Origin: Alteromonas sp. RKMC-009
GTDB lineage: Bacteria; Pseudomonadota; Gammaproteobacteria; Enterobacterales; Alteromonadaceae
DNA: 64,000 bases
Direction of reading: 5' to 3'
Assembly (NCBI RefSeq): GCF_003584565.2
Contig: NZ_CP031010.1
Location: forward strand, 2,604,001-2,668,000
The notes below the pieces were generated by a model. The model made no database searches and was not told the DNA's origin. It was given only the letters and a program-made list of their open reading frames with translations. The position numbers were made by a program, and so were the translations under genes. The number at the start of each line of letters is the position of its first letter. Position 1 is the first letter of the stretch. Shown piece after piece: positions 27,161 to 36,571 of this stretch.

Positions 27161-27379
27161 ATGCTTGCTGAAAATTACGAAACCATTGAATCCATCATGT
27201 TTTATCTTGGGCTTACCGGCCTGTTTGTCCTGATGGGTTATGCCGTACATGATGTTCTCAAAAGTAACGATGTACCGCTTATCGGACGGGTAGTTGCCTA
27301 TGGCGTACTCGGAATGGGAGCGCTGGGTTTTATTGCCAAAGGATTGATAGAACTTATTTGGTTAAGTACCGGCGTGTAA
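27161..27379 (+). CDS. Small inner-membrane protein, DUF2788 family
   Basis: 72 residues with two predicted membrane helices (about 13-29 and 44-68) joined by a short charged loop (LKSNDVP). Size, topology and position between ybfF and fldA match DUF2788 proteins. Function unknown. It lies 31 bases before fldA, so it is probably cotranscribed with it. Confidence 0.8.
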   Translation: MLAENYETIESIMFYLGLTGLFVLMGYAVHDVLKSNDVPLIGRVVAYGVLGMGALGFIAKGLIELIWLSTGV

Positions 27380-27410
27380 TTTCAGAAGATGTATCGAACA
27401 GAGGGTTATT

Positions 27411-27935
27411 ATGGCAAGTGTTGGCTTGTTTTTCGGTAGTGACACAGGAAATACCGAACATGTTGCAAAGATGATTCAAAAGGAATTGGGCAAAAACCTG
27501 ATTGATGTACAGGACATTGCCAAGAGTACCAAAGAACAGATCGCTGAATTTGATCTTCTGATATTCGGGATCCCTACCTGGTACTACGGTGAAGCACAAT
27601 GTGACTGGGATGACTTCTTCCCTGAACTGGAAGAAATTGATTTCAATGACAAGCTGGTTGCAATTTTCGGTTGCGGCGATCAGGAAGATTACGCTGAATA
27701 TTTCCTGGATGCCATGGGCATGGTTCGCGATATCGTAGAACCCCGCGGTGCAATTCTTGTCGGTCAGTGGTCTACAGACGGCTACGACTTTGAAGCCTCT
27801 AAAGGCATGGCTGATGATAACCACTTTGTTGGTCTGGGCATTGACGAAGACCGCCAGCCGGAATTAACCGAAGAGCGTGTACGTGCCTGGTGTAAGCAGT
27901 TACACGAAGAATTATGTCTGGCAGAACTTGCCTGA
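27411..27935 (+). CDS. fldA: Flavodoxin I
   Basis: 174 residues, a long-chain flavodoxin. The FMN phosphate loop is GSDTGNTEH (9-17). The isoalloxazine loops are PTWYYGEAQCDW and FGCGDQEDYAEYF. Cytoplasmic one-electron carrier for flavodoxin-dependent reductases and radical enzymes. It keeps the order ybfF-DUF2788-fldA; fur follows after an inverted chemoreceptor gene. Confidence 0.95.
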   Translation: MASVGLFFGSDTGNTEHVAKMIQKELGKNLIDVQDIAKSTKEQIAEFDLLIFGIPTWYYGEAQCDWDDFFPELEEIDFNDKLVAIFGCGDQEDYAEYFLDAMGMVRDIVEPRGAILVGQWSTDGYDFEASKGMADDNHFVGLGIDEDRQPELTEERVRAWCKQLHEELCLAELA

Positions 27936-27948
27936 TATTGAATTAAAG

Positions 27949-27974
27949 AAAACGGGCGCCCAGCCCGTTTTTTT
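27949..27974. terminator. Bidirectional terminator between fldA and the chemoreceptor gene
   Basis: Arms AAACGGGC (27950-27957) and GCCCGTTT (27963-27970); T tract on the plus strand and T-rich sequence on the minus strand as well. Confidence 0.85.
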
Positions 27975-29979
27975 ATAATCTGAAGCGCTCAACCACTTTC
28001 CGTAATCCTTCCATTTGCTCATCCACCCTGGCACTGGATTCATTTGCCAGACGGGTACTCTCTGCACTTGCATCAGCCAGCGTCACGATTGCGTTAAGAT
28101 TATCATCAATACCCGCAAGTACTTTATCCTGAGCTTTAGTGTCTTTCACAAAGCCGGCATTAAACGCCTGTAGCTTCACAATGACCTCACTGATCCCATT
28201 GACCTGCTCATAGACTTTTTCACTGATAGCAACGCCCTGCTCCGCCTTTTCCATACTCAGGTTGATGGCTTCCACAGCTTGCTGTGCATCTCGTTGCAAA
28301 CTGCCAATCATCGATTCAATTTCTTCAGTGGAGTTATGCGTGCGGTTAGCCAGCGTTCTTACCTCATCGGCGACAACGGCAAATCCGCGGCCCTGATCAC
28401 CGGCACGGGCAGCCTCTATCGCAGCATTGAGCGCCAGTAAGTTTGTTTGTTCCGCGATGGTTTTAATGACGTCAAGGATACTGCCGATATTGCGGCTGTT
28501 CTCATCCAGCCGGTTTATAATACTGGCCGATGCCGATGCCTGGCCTGATTGTTCTGCAACCTGTTGCCGGTTTTGTGCAACCAGTTCAGATGTTTGCTGC
28601 GTCTGACTGGCGACCCGGTCAAGTTCATCTACCGATTGCTGAATCATTGCGAGGTTTTTTTCACTGGTGCTTCTTACACTGGCAGTATCTGAGGAGGTTT
28701 TACGGACCCGGTCGCGCTGCTGGGCCACCTGCTCCAGACTACGTTCCCCCATTTCAACACTTTCTCTGGCCACATCCAGCAGCGTTCGTTCCTGTTGCTG
28801 AATGTTACCGATAAGATCTCTGAGAGCTTCAGTTAAACTGTTCACCTTTACCGACAAATCGGCAAATTCATCATTGCCCTGTGTCTTCAGACGATACGAT
28901 AAATCCCCTTCACTGATCCGGCCCAGACCACGGGTGATATTTTGCAGCGGCCCGGCAATGCTTTTACGCACAGTGAGAGTGAGTGCAACTGCAGCCACCA
29001 GACCAATAAACGACACCACCAGCGTATCAACAAGGCTGTCCTGCACAGTGTCCAGAATCAGGTTTTGCCCTTTCAGGGTTTCTTCAGTGACTTCTTCGTA
29101 AAGGTTATTGATTGTAGTGGTAGCCTGCGCCAGCGATGTGTTGGCACGCTGACGGCTTTCTGTGGCATGGGCGATGTGTGATAACTTCTGTTTCTGGCCC
29201 GCCATCAGACCGGATTCACCGGTGAGAATAGCCAGCATGGCATCATACTGCTGCTGAAAATTGCTGATGATACCGTCGGTATTCAGGCCACTGGCAGACC
29301 GGAACAGATACTCGGTGTCTACCGCCAGATTGCTCAGCTGATAGTCCAGGTCATCCAGAATCATCAGTGAATCTTCAGGATCTTCAGACTTAACCAGCTC
29401 GGTGACTACCGAACTCAAAGTAAGCAATTTATTGTCTATATTCGCACCGAGGCCGGCCAGCGCATCGATACCGGGCTGTCCGTTATCCAGAAAGCTTAAA
29501 TCCATCATCAGCGCTCCGGCTTCATCAATATGAGAGATAGCTTCTTCCCGCTGCTTTGCCAGAGACAATTGTATTTGTTTGCTGCTGATAAGCGCTTCGT
29601 ACATCGTCGCGCTCTCACGAATAAATGTATTACCCGCCTCTACGGCCTGTTTTGATTCTGTGTGATTACCAAAGGTGGTATCGAAAATAGCGAGATCTTC
29701 AGAAAATACTTCACTCAGTGCCTCAAACTCAGCTTTGTTGTTATTCAGTGCTGAAAGCTCATCCATGTAGTAACCGTTTGCCGTTACGGTCGCCAGAGAC
29801 AATGCATCTGACTTCAGGGACATCATTTTTGTCTGAACCGGCATTTTCTCGGTGGCCACCGTTTCAGCAGAACGGCGGATGTCGCTGAGTCCCAGATAAG
29901 CAAGTAAACTGGTGATCAGCAATAAACAGCCGAACAGGGCAAAACCAAGGGTTATTTTTTGTACAACAGTCAGGCGCAT
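27973..29979 (-). CDS. Methyl-accepting chemotaxis protein
   Basis: 668 residues. Membrane helix 1 is about 10-30. A periplasmic, all-helical sensor of about 285 residues follows; this is twice the size of a 4-helix bundle and similar to HBM-type sensors. Helix 2 is about 315-338, then HAMP ([17 protein letters not shown]...) and a signalling domain with the hairpin-tip motif [20 protein letters not shown] (516-535 approximately). There is no C-terminal CheR-tethering pentapeptide. Ligand unknown. It interrupts the fldA-fur neighbourhood in the opposite orientation. Confidence 0.93.
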   Translation of the reverse strand: MRLTVVQKITLGFALFGCLLLITSLLAYLGLSDIRRSAETVATEKMPVQTKMMSLKSDALSLATVTANGYYMDELSALNNNKAEFEALSEVFSEDLAIFDTTFGNHTESKQAVEAGNTFIRESATMYEALISSKQIQLSLAKQREEAISHIDEAGALMMDLSFLDNGQPGIDALAGLGANIDNKLLTLSSVVTELVKSEDPEDSLMILDDLDYQLSNLAVDTEYLFRSASGLNTDGIISNFQQQYDAMLAILTGESGLMAGQKQKLSHIAHATESRQRANTSLAQATTTINNLYEEVTEETLKGQNLILDTVQDSLVDTLVVSFIGLVAAVALTLTVRKSIAGPLQNITRGLGRISEGDLSYRLKTQGNDEFADLSVKVNSLTEALRDLIGNIQQQERTLLDVARESVEMGERSLEQVAQQRDRVRKTSSDTASVRSTSEKNLAMIQQSVDELDRVASQTQQTSELVAQNRQQVAEQSGQASASASIINRLDENSRNIGSILDVIKTIAEQTNLLALNAAIEAARAGDQGRGFAVVADEVRTLANRTHNSTEEIESMIGSLQRDAQQAVEAINLSMEKAEQGVAISEKVYEQVNGISEVIVKLQAFNAGFVKDTKAQDKVLAGIDDNLNAIVTLADASAESTRLANESSARVDEQMEGLRKVVERFRL

Positions 29980-30316
29980 CTTCTTATCCCAATCTTCGGT
30001 TTTATTTCCGTAACATGGTTATCATTGATTTTAATATAAGTTTTCCGGCCTTGCCGTTTTTTGGCCCGGAAATATGTCTGCGCACAGTGTTCCGTAATTG
30101 CCGGCAAAGTAAATAATGTTCAAAACATCCCGGAAAAGTCGCTATTTTGCAGCGAAAAAGGCATAGCTTTCATTGAACTTATCGGTAGAAACTTCACAAT
30201 GCTTTAGTTCGTTGAGAGGGTAAATCCTGAATAACTCTCTGCATACCGCCTGCAGGCTCCGGTTAGCTGCACAAAGTCCTTAAAAAACGTATGGATAAAT
30301 GACAGGGATCAATGAT

Positions 30317-30332
30317 TTAATCTGCAGATTAA
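30317..30332. promoter_or_regulatory. Perfect 16-bp palindrome upstream of fur
   Basis: TTAATCTGCAGATTAA reads the same on both strands and lies about 47 bases before the probable fur -10 box. This is an operator-like position for an activator; the regulator is unknown. Confidence 0.45.
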
Positions 30333-30378
30333 TGTTGAAGATATCCGCGCTTTTACTTTTAAAACCTGGCAAAGTACC

Positions 30379-30384
30379 TATAAT
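30379..30384 (+). promoter_or_regulatory. Probable -10 element of fur
   Basis: Perfect TATAAT, 39 bases before the fur start codon. The -35 at 17-18 bases upstream is poor, consistent with an activated promoter. Confidence 0.5.
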
Positions 30385-30422
30385 GAGCGTTAAATCAGAA
30401 GAGCTTCCAGAAGTGATTATTT

Positions 30423-30851
30423 ATGGATCAAAATAAAGAACTAAAAAAAGCGGGTTTGAAAGTTACACTTCCCCGTTTAAAAATTCTGCAGATCCTGCAG
30501 GAACCTGCCAACCAGCATATCAGTGCTGAAGATGTGTATAAAATTCTGATCGATCAGGGTGAGGAAATTGGTCTTGCGACGGTATACCGTGTGCTTAACC
30601 AGTTCGATGACGCTGGTATTTTGAACCGTCACCATTTTGAAGGTGGCAAGTCAGTATTTGAAATTAGTCATAAAGAGCACCACGACCATCTGGTGTGTCT
30701 GAAATGTGGCAAAGTCATCGAGTTTGAAGATGACGTGATTGAACAACGTCAAATTGAAATTGCCGAACGCAATAACATCAAACTGACACATCACAGCCTG
30801 TATCTTTACGGTGAATGTAAAGACGGTACCTGTGATAAAACCGACGACTGA
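30423..30851 (+). CDS. fur: Ferric uptake regulator Fur
   Basis: 142 residues. N-terminal winged helix with AEDVYKIL and GLATVYRVLNQFDDAGI (in the 35-66 region). Metal-binding HKEHHDHLVCLKCG has Cys92 and Cys95, and a second cysteine pair is Cys132 and Cys137. Fe(II)-dependent repressor of iron uptake genes, acting as a dimer. Monocistronic, with a bidirectional terminator shared with the convergent pxp-dat operon. Confidence 0.97.
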   Translation: MDQNKELKKAGLKVTLPRLKILQILQEPANQHISAEDVYKILIDQGEEIGLATVYRVLNQFDDAGILNRHHFEGGKSVFEISHKEHHDHLVCLKCGKVIEFEDDVIEQRQIEIAERNNIKLTHHSLYLYGECKDGTCDKTDD

Positions 30852-30874
30852 GTCGCCGGTCGTTAAGATTAAAT

Positions 30875-30902
30875 AAACCTGCACAGCGTGCAGGTTTTTT
30901 TA
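30875..30902. terminator. Bidirectional terminator between fur and the pxp-dat operon
   Basis: Arms AAACCTGCAC (30875-30884) and GTGCAGGTTT (30888-30897) with a 3-base loop. A T run follows on the plus strand, and T-rich sequence on the minus strand. It overlaps the stop codon of the aminotransferase gene. Confidence 0.87.
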
Positions 30903-31766
30903 TAACGTAAACTTGTGTTTGTTGAAAGCTGTGATGGCTTTAAGCCATACATCACCGGCCTGCCCGTTCCCCACGGGTTTATCATCCACCGAGGTAACAG
31001 GGCTGATTTCCTTACTGGAGCTGGTTAGCCACACTTCATCAGCACTGAACAATACTTCTGCTGTAACCGGTACTTCCTGCACCTCAACGCCTTCTGCTGC
31101 AAGACTTTCAATGACCAGCTTCCGGGTAATTCCCGGCAGGATTTGATGATCCAGCGGTGGTGTCATGATAATACCGTCTTTCACAACGAACACGTTGCAT
31201 GAACTGGCCTCAGTCACTTCCCCGTGGCTGTTCAACAGAATGATTTCCTGTTTACCGGCCTGCCGGCCCTGCTGATAATGCATCACATTGCCGAGCAGCG
31301 AAGTGGATTTGATGTTACAACGCTGCCAGCGCTTATCTTCACCACTTGCGACATCAAAGGTTACGACTGCGGCCTTATCCGGCACCGGCGGCGCGGCGGA
31401 AGCAAATGCAAAAGCGAACACAGTGGGAGGAATATTGTCAGGATAACCATGAGCACGTTTCATCTCAGTACCCCGTGATACCTGAATATACACACCCACT
31501 GACGCAGAATTCAGCGCCCGGGTATTTTTCGTCACCAGTTCACTGACCAGCTCTGTCCATTGTGCCTTTGTTTTCGGATTTGTAATTGCCAGCTCATCGA
31601 GCCCGTTTTGTAACCGGTCGAGGTGGGCGTTCATACCAACAGCTTTACCGTGCAAGGTAGGGATCACCTCGTAAATACCGTCGCCGAACAGAAAACCTCT
31701 GTCCATCGGTGAAATACGTGCTTCTTCAAGAGGTAAAAACTGGTCATTTAAAAACGCGATTGTCAT
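30900..31766 (-). CDS. dat: Class IV aminotransferase, D-amino acid aminotransferase-like
   Basis: 288 residues, fold type IV. The N-terminal DRGFLFGDGIYEV (22-34), PLP Lys153 in CNIKSTSLLGN and the Glu in HGEVTEASSCNVF (about 185) match D-alanine/D-amino acid aminotransferases; branched-chain enzymes and PabC differ at these sites. It interconverts D-amino acids and 2-oxo acids, for example D-glutamate. It is the last gene of pxpA-pxpB-pxpC-dat, 6 bases after pxpC, so a role with 5-oxoproline or glutamate is suggested by context only. Confidence 0.83.
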   Translation of the reverse strand: MTIAFLNDQFLPLEEARISPMDRGFLFGDGIYEVIPTLHGKAVGMNAHLDRLQNGLDELAITNPKTKAQWTELVSELVTKNTRALNSASVGVYIQVSRGTEMKRAHGYPDNIPPTVFAFAFASAAPPVPDKAAVVTFDVASGEDKRWQRCNIKSTSLLGNVMHYQQGRQAGKQEIILLNSHGEVTEASSCNVFVVKDGIIMTPPLDHQILPGITRKLVIESLAAEGVEVQEVPVTAEVLFSADEVWLTSSSKEISPVTSVDDKPVGNGQAGDVWLKAITAFNKHKFTL

Positions 31767-31772
31767 CAGATA

Positions 31773-32714
31773 TCAATTGTTCCTGAAAAAATTGTCAATA
31801 CGGGCTTGCCTTAACAGCCATGTTCCACGGGCATTTTCCGGATCCACCGGATTAAACGTTAACGTTGTGCCGGGAACAGACTGCGCTACCCTCGGAAGAT
31901 CATACGGCGCTATTACGCCGATTTTGGGATAACCGCCCAGAGTTTGTCTGTCAGCCAGCATTATAATCGGCTGACCGTCTGCAGGCACCTGCACAGAACC
32001 GCAATTAATCCCTTCTGAGCGCATAGCTTCAAACCCCGACGAAATGGCAGGACCACTAATGCGATAACCCATGCGGTCACTTTGCGGTGTCACACTGTAG
32101 GCTGAGGAATAAAACGTTGCCCGGACTCTGCTGCTGAACATGTCATGCTGATAAGCCGGAATAATATCAACCGGTGCATCACTATCATAGGGAGCAAGCA
32201 TGGAAGCAGGCAATATGCGGCTTATGTTTTCCTGTGCTGCAGGTACGACTTGAATTGTGTCACCGGCGTGAAGAGGCTTTCCGTCACCGGCAAGTCCGCC
32301 CAGCTTTTCCCGCATCACGGTGCACACAGAACCGGCTATTTCAGGTACCTGCCAGGCGCCCTGAACAGCGAAATAGCAACGTTGACCTGCAAGCTGCTGC
32401 GAAACCTGAACCTCATCTCCGGCGCTGAGGTTAGCTGTGGCCAGTTCAGATGCAGGTTCACCGTTTACGGCAAGTGAAACAGCAGGGCCGCAAACAGCGA
32501 TAGTGGCTGAATGCTCAAATCTGATGTGCACATCACCTGCAATTTCAATACAAGGATTGCCTTCAGGGTTGCCACAAAGCCAGTTTGCAAAGTTAAAAGC
32601 TTCGACGTCTAAAGGCCCTGAGCCGCTAAAACCCTGCTCCTGCATCCCTGTTCTGCCGGCATCAACGATTAAACTGATGAATCCCGGATTGATCATCGTA
32701 AAGGATATTGTCAT
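31773..32714 (-). CDS. pxpC: 5-oxoprolinase subunit C (carboxyltransferase/KipA family)
   Basis: 313 residues. The family begins with a FISLIVDAGRTGMQEQGFSGSGPLD-like segment (residues 12-36), which holds the substrate loop; RMGYRISGPA and GSVQVPADGQPIIMLADRQTLGGYPKIG segments follow in the usual order. With PxpA and PxpB it makes the ATP-dependent 5-oxoprolinase that returns 5-oxoproline to glutamate. The start overlaps the pxpB stop by 4 bases. Confidence 0.92.
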   Translation of the reverse strand: MTISFTMINPGFISLIVDAGRTGMQEQGFSGSGPLDVEAFNFANWLCGNPEGNPCIEIAGDVHIRFEHSATIAVCGPAVSLAVNGEPASELATANLSAGDEVQVSQQLAGQRCYFAVQGAWQVPEIAGSVCTVMREKLGGLAGDGKPLHAGDTIQVVPAAQENISRILPASMLAPYDSDAPVDIIPAYQHDMFSSRVRATFYSSAYSVTPQSDRMGYRISGPAISSGFEAMRSEGINCGSVQVPADGQPIIMLADRQTLGGYPKIGVIAPYDLPRVAQSVPGTTLTFNPVDPENARGTWLLRQARIDNFFRNN

Positions 32715-33400
32715 GCCTTCACCTGCTCCAGGTATTCCCGCTCATCAATTTCATAGAACTCTACTGCATCGCCGGCCTGTAACAGGGCCGGCTGCGCACT
32801 GGCAGGATCAAATAGAGTTAACGGACTGAGTCCCAGTAACTGCCAGCCGCCGGGCGACATTTGCGGATACACTGCTGCCTGACGGTCGGCCAGTGCAACC
32901 GCACCGGCGGGCACTTTTGTCCTCGGTGTTTTGCGGCGCGGTACCGACAGACGTTCCGGACTTTCCCCCAGATAAGCGAAACCGGGTGCAAACCCTACTG
33001 CAAATACGCGGTACACTGTTGCTGTATGCAATGCAATTATCTCACTGACCGCCAGGCCGGTGTGAGAAGCGACTTCATCAAGATCGTTCGCTTCCGGGGC
33101 ACCATACCAGACAGGGATCCGGTGTCGTCGAAGGCTTTTTCCGGCTGACATCTGCGGTTGCAGTTGCCGCAATAAATGATATACACCATGGCTGTCAGTT
33201 ATCTTTGCATCGAACAAAATCAGCAGGGAGTCATAGGACGGGATGGCTTCTTTTAACCAGATTGGTGGATTCGCCTTCAACGCAAGATGATAAGCGGAAA
33301 CCGCAGCGTTCATTTGCGTGACATCTTTGCCACCGAAGTACAATATGAGACCGTCCATACCGGCAAACGCAATGTGACGGACATTGTCAAAGGGTTGCAT
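32711..33400 (-). CDS. pxpB: 5-oxoprolinase subunit B (KipI family)
   Basis: 229 residues. Family motifs are IPVWYGAPEANDLDEVA (in parts, about 126-142) and FAVGFAPGFAYLGE (about 163-176), followed by PRRKTPRTKVPAGAVALAD and SPGGWQLLG. Subunit of the PxpABC 5-oxoprolinase; in Bacillus the homologue KipI also inhibits the sporulation kinase KinA. The start overlaps the end of pxpA by 14 bases. Confidence 0.92.
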   Translation of the reverse strand: MQPFDNVRHIAFAGMDGLILYFGGKDVTQMNAAVSAYHLALKANPPIWLKEAIPSYDSLLILFDAKITDSHGVYHLLRQLQPQMSAGKSLRRHRIPVWYGAPEANDLDEVASHTGLAVSEIIALHTATVYRVFAVGFAPGFAYLGESPERLSVPRRKTPRTKVPAGAVALADRQAAVYPQMSPGGWQLLGLSPLTLFDPASAQPALLQAGDAVEFYEIDEREYLEQVKA

Positions 33401-34127
33401 GATTCAACATTTCTCTGAACGATTTTGCCATCGCCACTGCGCCGGGCGAATCGCCGTGCACACAAATTGTATCTACCTGCAACATCAGCGTTTTACCGCC
33501 ACTGGTTATAATCGTACCGTGTTCCAGTAATCCCTGTACCTGCGCAGTGGCCTGCTCATGATTCAGCACCGCACCGGCATGTTGCCTCGACATTAAATAG
33601 CCGTCATCGGTGTACCGGCGATCAGCAAAGGCTTCAAATTGCAATTGGAGCCCGTAAACCTCAGCTTCTGCAATGAGTTTGTCGCTGTCAGGATGAGCCT
33701 GAATCATCAGACTGAGCGCTCCCTGCCCCGCTTCTGCCACGGCTTTCATGACGGTCTGGCGCAGCGCCCTGTCCTGCATTAAATCGTTATACAATGCACC
33801 GTGAGGTTTAACGTAGGACACCTCTACCTGCTGAATACGGGCAACACCGCTCAGTGCTGCAATCTGGTATTGCAGGCAGGCTGTCAGCTCATCATCCGCC
33901 ATTTTCATTGAACGCCGGCCGAAGCCCTGCAGATCCGGATAAGACGGATGAGCCCCCGTGGCCACACCCGCTGCTTTAGCCAGTGTGACAGCTTTACGCA
34001 TTACCAGCGGATCACCGGCGTGAAAGCCACAGGCAATGTTCGCCTGATCGATATACTGCATAATGTCGCCGTCGACAGGCATATGCCAGGCACCGAAACT
34101 TTCACCAAGATCACAATTCAACTTCAT
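33387..34127 (-). CDS. pxpA: 5-oxoprolinase subunit A (LamB/YcsF family)
   Basis: 246 residues of the usual length. N-terminal LNCDLGESFGAW (3-14), IACGFHAGDP (about 31-40) and GAHPSYPDLQGFGRR (about 58-72) are the YcsF hallmarks, followed by VKPHGALYND. First gene of pxpABC-dat. It is divergent from cvfB across only 66 bases, so both promoters are packed there. Confidence 0.93.
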   Translation of the reverse strand: MKLNCDLGESFGAWHMPVDGDIMQYIDQANIACGFHAGDPLVMRKAVTLAKAAGVATGAHPSYPDLQGFGRRSMKMADDELTACLQYQIAALSGVARIQQVEVSYVKPHGALYNDLMQDRALRQTVMKAVAEAGQGALSLMIQAHPDSDKLIAEAEVYGLQLQFEAFADRRYTDDGYLMSRQHAGAVLNHEQATAQVQGLLEHGTIITSGGKTLMLQVDTICVHGDSPGAVAMAKSFREMLNHATL

Positions 34128-34193
34128 AATGGTTTAGCTCATTCTCACAATTGGTTATCATGTTACCTGTATTTACTTTCACAGTCAGTCCTG

Positions 34194-35039
34194 ATGATAC
34201 ACATTGGCAAAATCAATACCCTTCAAGTCGGTGAATCACTGCCTTTTGGCTTTCACCTCTCCAGTGGCGATGATAACGATCCGCTGGTACTGCTAACCCA
34301 CGAAAATATGGCCACGATGCCGGAAAAAGTGAAAACCGGAGATACGCTGGATATTTTTGTCGGCATCGATGAAACCGGAAATCTTGAAGCCTGGCCCCAA
34401 ACACCGGTAGCGCAGGCTGGTGATACCGTGGTGCTTAAAGCAACCGGCGCAACAAATTTCGGTGCATTTTTTGACTGGGGTGGTCAACGTGATCTGCTTG
34501 TCCCTGCGGACATGCAGGACGGACCGGTCAATGAAGGCATGCGTTATGTTGTTCATATTTATCACGATGAAAGTACCGGCCGCATCCTGGGCGCCACCCG
34601 GCTTCACCGTTTCATTAAGGAATCGTCAGAAACGTTAAAAGCTGGCGACGGGGTTGAATGCCTGGTGTATTCAAAAACGGAACTGGGTTTTAAAGTCGTC
34701 ATTAATGGTGAGGCACTGGGACTGATTTTTCACAGTGATGCATTTAAGCCTTTAAAAACCGGTCAGCGACTGGATGCTGTCATTAAGACCATCCGCGAGG
34801 ACGGCAAAATTGATGTGGCCCTTCAACGTACCGACAAGACCGGCCGGAAAACACTGGAAGAAGCTATTCTGGAAGATCTGGAAGCACATGGCGGTGTTTC
34901 GATCTTAACCGACAAAAGTAAACCGGAAGATATTTACGCCCACTTTAATGTCAGTAAAGCGGCATACAAAAAAGCATTGGGTGCGCTATATAAACAACGC
35001 AAAATTACCATCACCAAAGATGCAGTAAAACTGAATTAA
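34194..35039 (+). CDS. CvfB-type S1 RNA-binding protein
   Basis: 281 residues from the ATG at 34194 (MIHIGKINTL). The upstream extension of the frame to 33948 runs antisense through pxpA and is rejected. It has tandem S1-like beta-barrel modules (about 1-60, 65-130 and 145-210) and a C-terminal winged-helix-like segment (YAHFNVSKAAYKKALG to the end). CvfB/YitL proteins bind RNA and affect virulence or growth in Gram-positive bacteria; the role here is unknown. An OsmC gene follows after 10 bases. Confidence 0.87.
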   Translation: MIHIGKINTLQVGESLPFGFHLSSGDDNDPLVLLTHENMATMPEKVKTGDTLDIFVGIDETGNLEAWPQTPVAQAGDTVVLKATGATNFGAFFDWGGQRDLLVPADMQDGPVNEGMRYVVHIYHDESTGRILGATRLHRFIKESSETLKAGDGVECLVYSKTELGFKVVINGEALGLIFHSDAFKPLKTGQRLDAVIKTIREDGKIDVALQRTDKTGRKTLEEAILEDLEAHGGVSILTDKSKPEDIYAHFNVSKAAYKKALGALYKQRKITITKDAVKLN

Positions 35040-35049
35040 CAGGAATAAC

Positions 35050-35442
35050 ATGAAAGCAAAAGTTGTATGGGATAACGATCTCACTTTTACCGGTACCACA
35101 GATTCCGGCTACAAAACCGTGATGGACGGCAACGGACAGGCTATTTCTCCCATGGAATCGGTGCTGATTGCAGCCGGTAGTTGCTCCAGTATCGATGTGG
35201 TGGATATTTTGAAGAAGGGCCGGTTCGACATTTCCCATTGTGAATGTGAACTGGTGGCAGAGCGCGCAGAAAACCCGCCCAGAGTTTTCACTAAAATCAT
35301 TGCCTGTTATAAAGTAAAAGGCGAAGGCTTATCTGAAAAAGCCGTTGCCAGAGCCGTACAACTGTCAGCAGAAAAATATTGTTCAGTGATGTTAATGCTG
35401 GCAGGTAACGTAGAGATCGAAACCCGCTTCGAAATTCTGTGA
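35050..35442 (+). CDS. OsmC/Ohr family protein
   Basis: 130 residues. The two redox cysteines are Cys45 (AAGSCSSIDV) and Cys111 (EKYCSVMLML), placed as in OsmC-type peroxide reductases; PMESVLIAAG is a conserved segment. It likely reduces organic peroxides in the cytoplasm. It resembles the YhfA-like branch more than Ohr in size, but this is uncertain. Its stop codon overlaps the GTG start of the next gene (GTGA). Confidence 0.87.
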   Translation: MKAKVVWDNDLTFTGTTDSGYKTVMDGNGQAISPMESVLIAAGSCSSIDVVDILKKGRFDISHCECELVAERAENPPRVFTKIIACYKVKGEGLSEKAVARAVQLSAEKYCSVMLMLAGNVEIETRFEIL

Positions 35443-36314
35443 CCTGGGTATTCTTTACCGTCGGCGCGGTAATACTGCAAACATTCAGAAACGCCTTTCA
35501 AAGTAAACTTAGCCAGCACGTCAACACCTCAGGTGTGACGCTGGCCCGTTTTCTTTTTGCTCCGCCAATCGCCCTCGCCTATCTGATTACGCTTTATCAG
35601 TTTTATCCTGTAGGCATACCGGCATTTGACGGCACTTTTATCGCCTACATTCTGGTGTCCGCAGTCATGCAAATTGTGGCCACATCCCTTATGGTGGTGT
35701 TGTTTAAGCAAAAAAATTTTGCTGTGGGCGCCGGACTGGCAAAAAGCGAAGCGCTGGTTGCCGCGGTATTAGGCACCCTGTTCTTCGGCAGTCAGTTGAC
35801 CTCTTTAGGCTGGCTGGGGATCATTATCGGGGCTGTTGCGGTATTTGTTCTCAGTGGTGCAACCCGTAAGGGCCAACTCAGCCTGAAAACCATACTGACC
35901 GGTCTCGCCTGCGGTGGCAGTTTTGCACTGACCTCGCTGTTTATCCGTGAGGCGGCCAATCAGCTTTCTGTTCCCTTCCCGGTGAATACTGCCTGGGGAC
36001 TGCTTTGGGTTCTGTGCATTCAGACACTGATCCTGAGTGTTTATATATCTATAAAAGAGCCCTACGTGTTCCGGCAACTTCGCTGTCAGCCTGCTCTGAC
36101 GCTGGCTGCCAGTACCACCAGCTGTTTTGGTTCAGTTTGCTGGTTCAGTGCTATGACTATTCAGTATGTGGCCTATGTGAAAACACTGGGACAGATAGAA
36201 GTGCTGACCACCATGGTCATTTCGGCGGTGATGCTGAAAACACCGGTCAAACGTCATGAAGTGGCTGGACTGGTGCTTATTGCTATAGCCGCAATATGTG
36301 TGATGTGGAGCTGA
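35439..36314 (+). CDS. EamA/DMT-superfamily transporter
   Basis: 291 residues with about ten hydrophobic segments in two EamA repeats (roughly 1-140 and 150-291). The start is a GTG overlapping the upstream stop, so it is translationally coupled to the osmC-like gene. Family members export amino acids or metabolites; nothing here identifies the substrate. It ends a likely cvfB-osmC-eamA operon. Confidence 0.82.
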   Translation: MTWVFFTVGAVILQTFRNAFQSKLSQHVNTSGVTLARFLFAPPIALAYLITLYQFYPVGIPAFDGTFIAYILVSAVMQIVATSLMVVLFKQKNFAVGAGLAKSEALVAAVLGTLFFGSQLTSLGWLGIIIGAVAVFVLSGATRKGQLSLKTILTGLACGGSFALTSLFIREAANQLSVPFPVNTAWGLLWVLCIQTLILSVYISIKEPYVFRQLRCQPALTLAASTTSCFGSVCWFSAMTIQYVAYVKTLGQIEVLTTMVISAVMLKTPVKRHEVAGLVLIAIAAICVMWS

Positions 36315-36571
36315 CAACCGGCTTCATTCTTCTCTTTTGAAGCCCGGATGTCAGGCCGTTCAGTAGCCTCTTAATAATTTTGCTTAACAGTGATTTTAAC
36401 ACCAGTAATTAGTGGTTTTGACTAATACTTGTGTATCTCGCCAACTCCCCTCCTCTCACCAAAAACACTAACCTTTTGAAAATAATAATAATTATACGAA
36501 AGTTGTAGAGTGGCATGGTCAATGCTGTTACGGGGTATAACTTATAACAGTACTCACTACGGGCTTTGACC

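Larger units (their letters stand above)
29980..30422. other. Divergent region between the chemoreceptor gene and fur
   Basis: 443 bases without a convincing gene. It contains a bulged hairpin (TTTCCGGCC 30042-30050 with GGCCCGGAAA 30063-30072) in the chemoreceptor leader, a perfect 16-bp palindrome (30317-30332) and a TATAAT at 30379-30384 that is the best fur -10. No clear Fur box was found. Confidence 0.5.

Noticed and set aside
27354..27824. 156-codon minus-strand frame over fldA
   Set aside because: Antisense shadow of a clear flavodoxin gene; no ribosome-binding site or recognisable motif.
33948..34193. N-terminal extension of cvfB
   Set aside because: Runs antisense through the start of pxpA; MIHIGK at 34194 is the natural family start.
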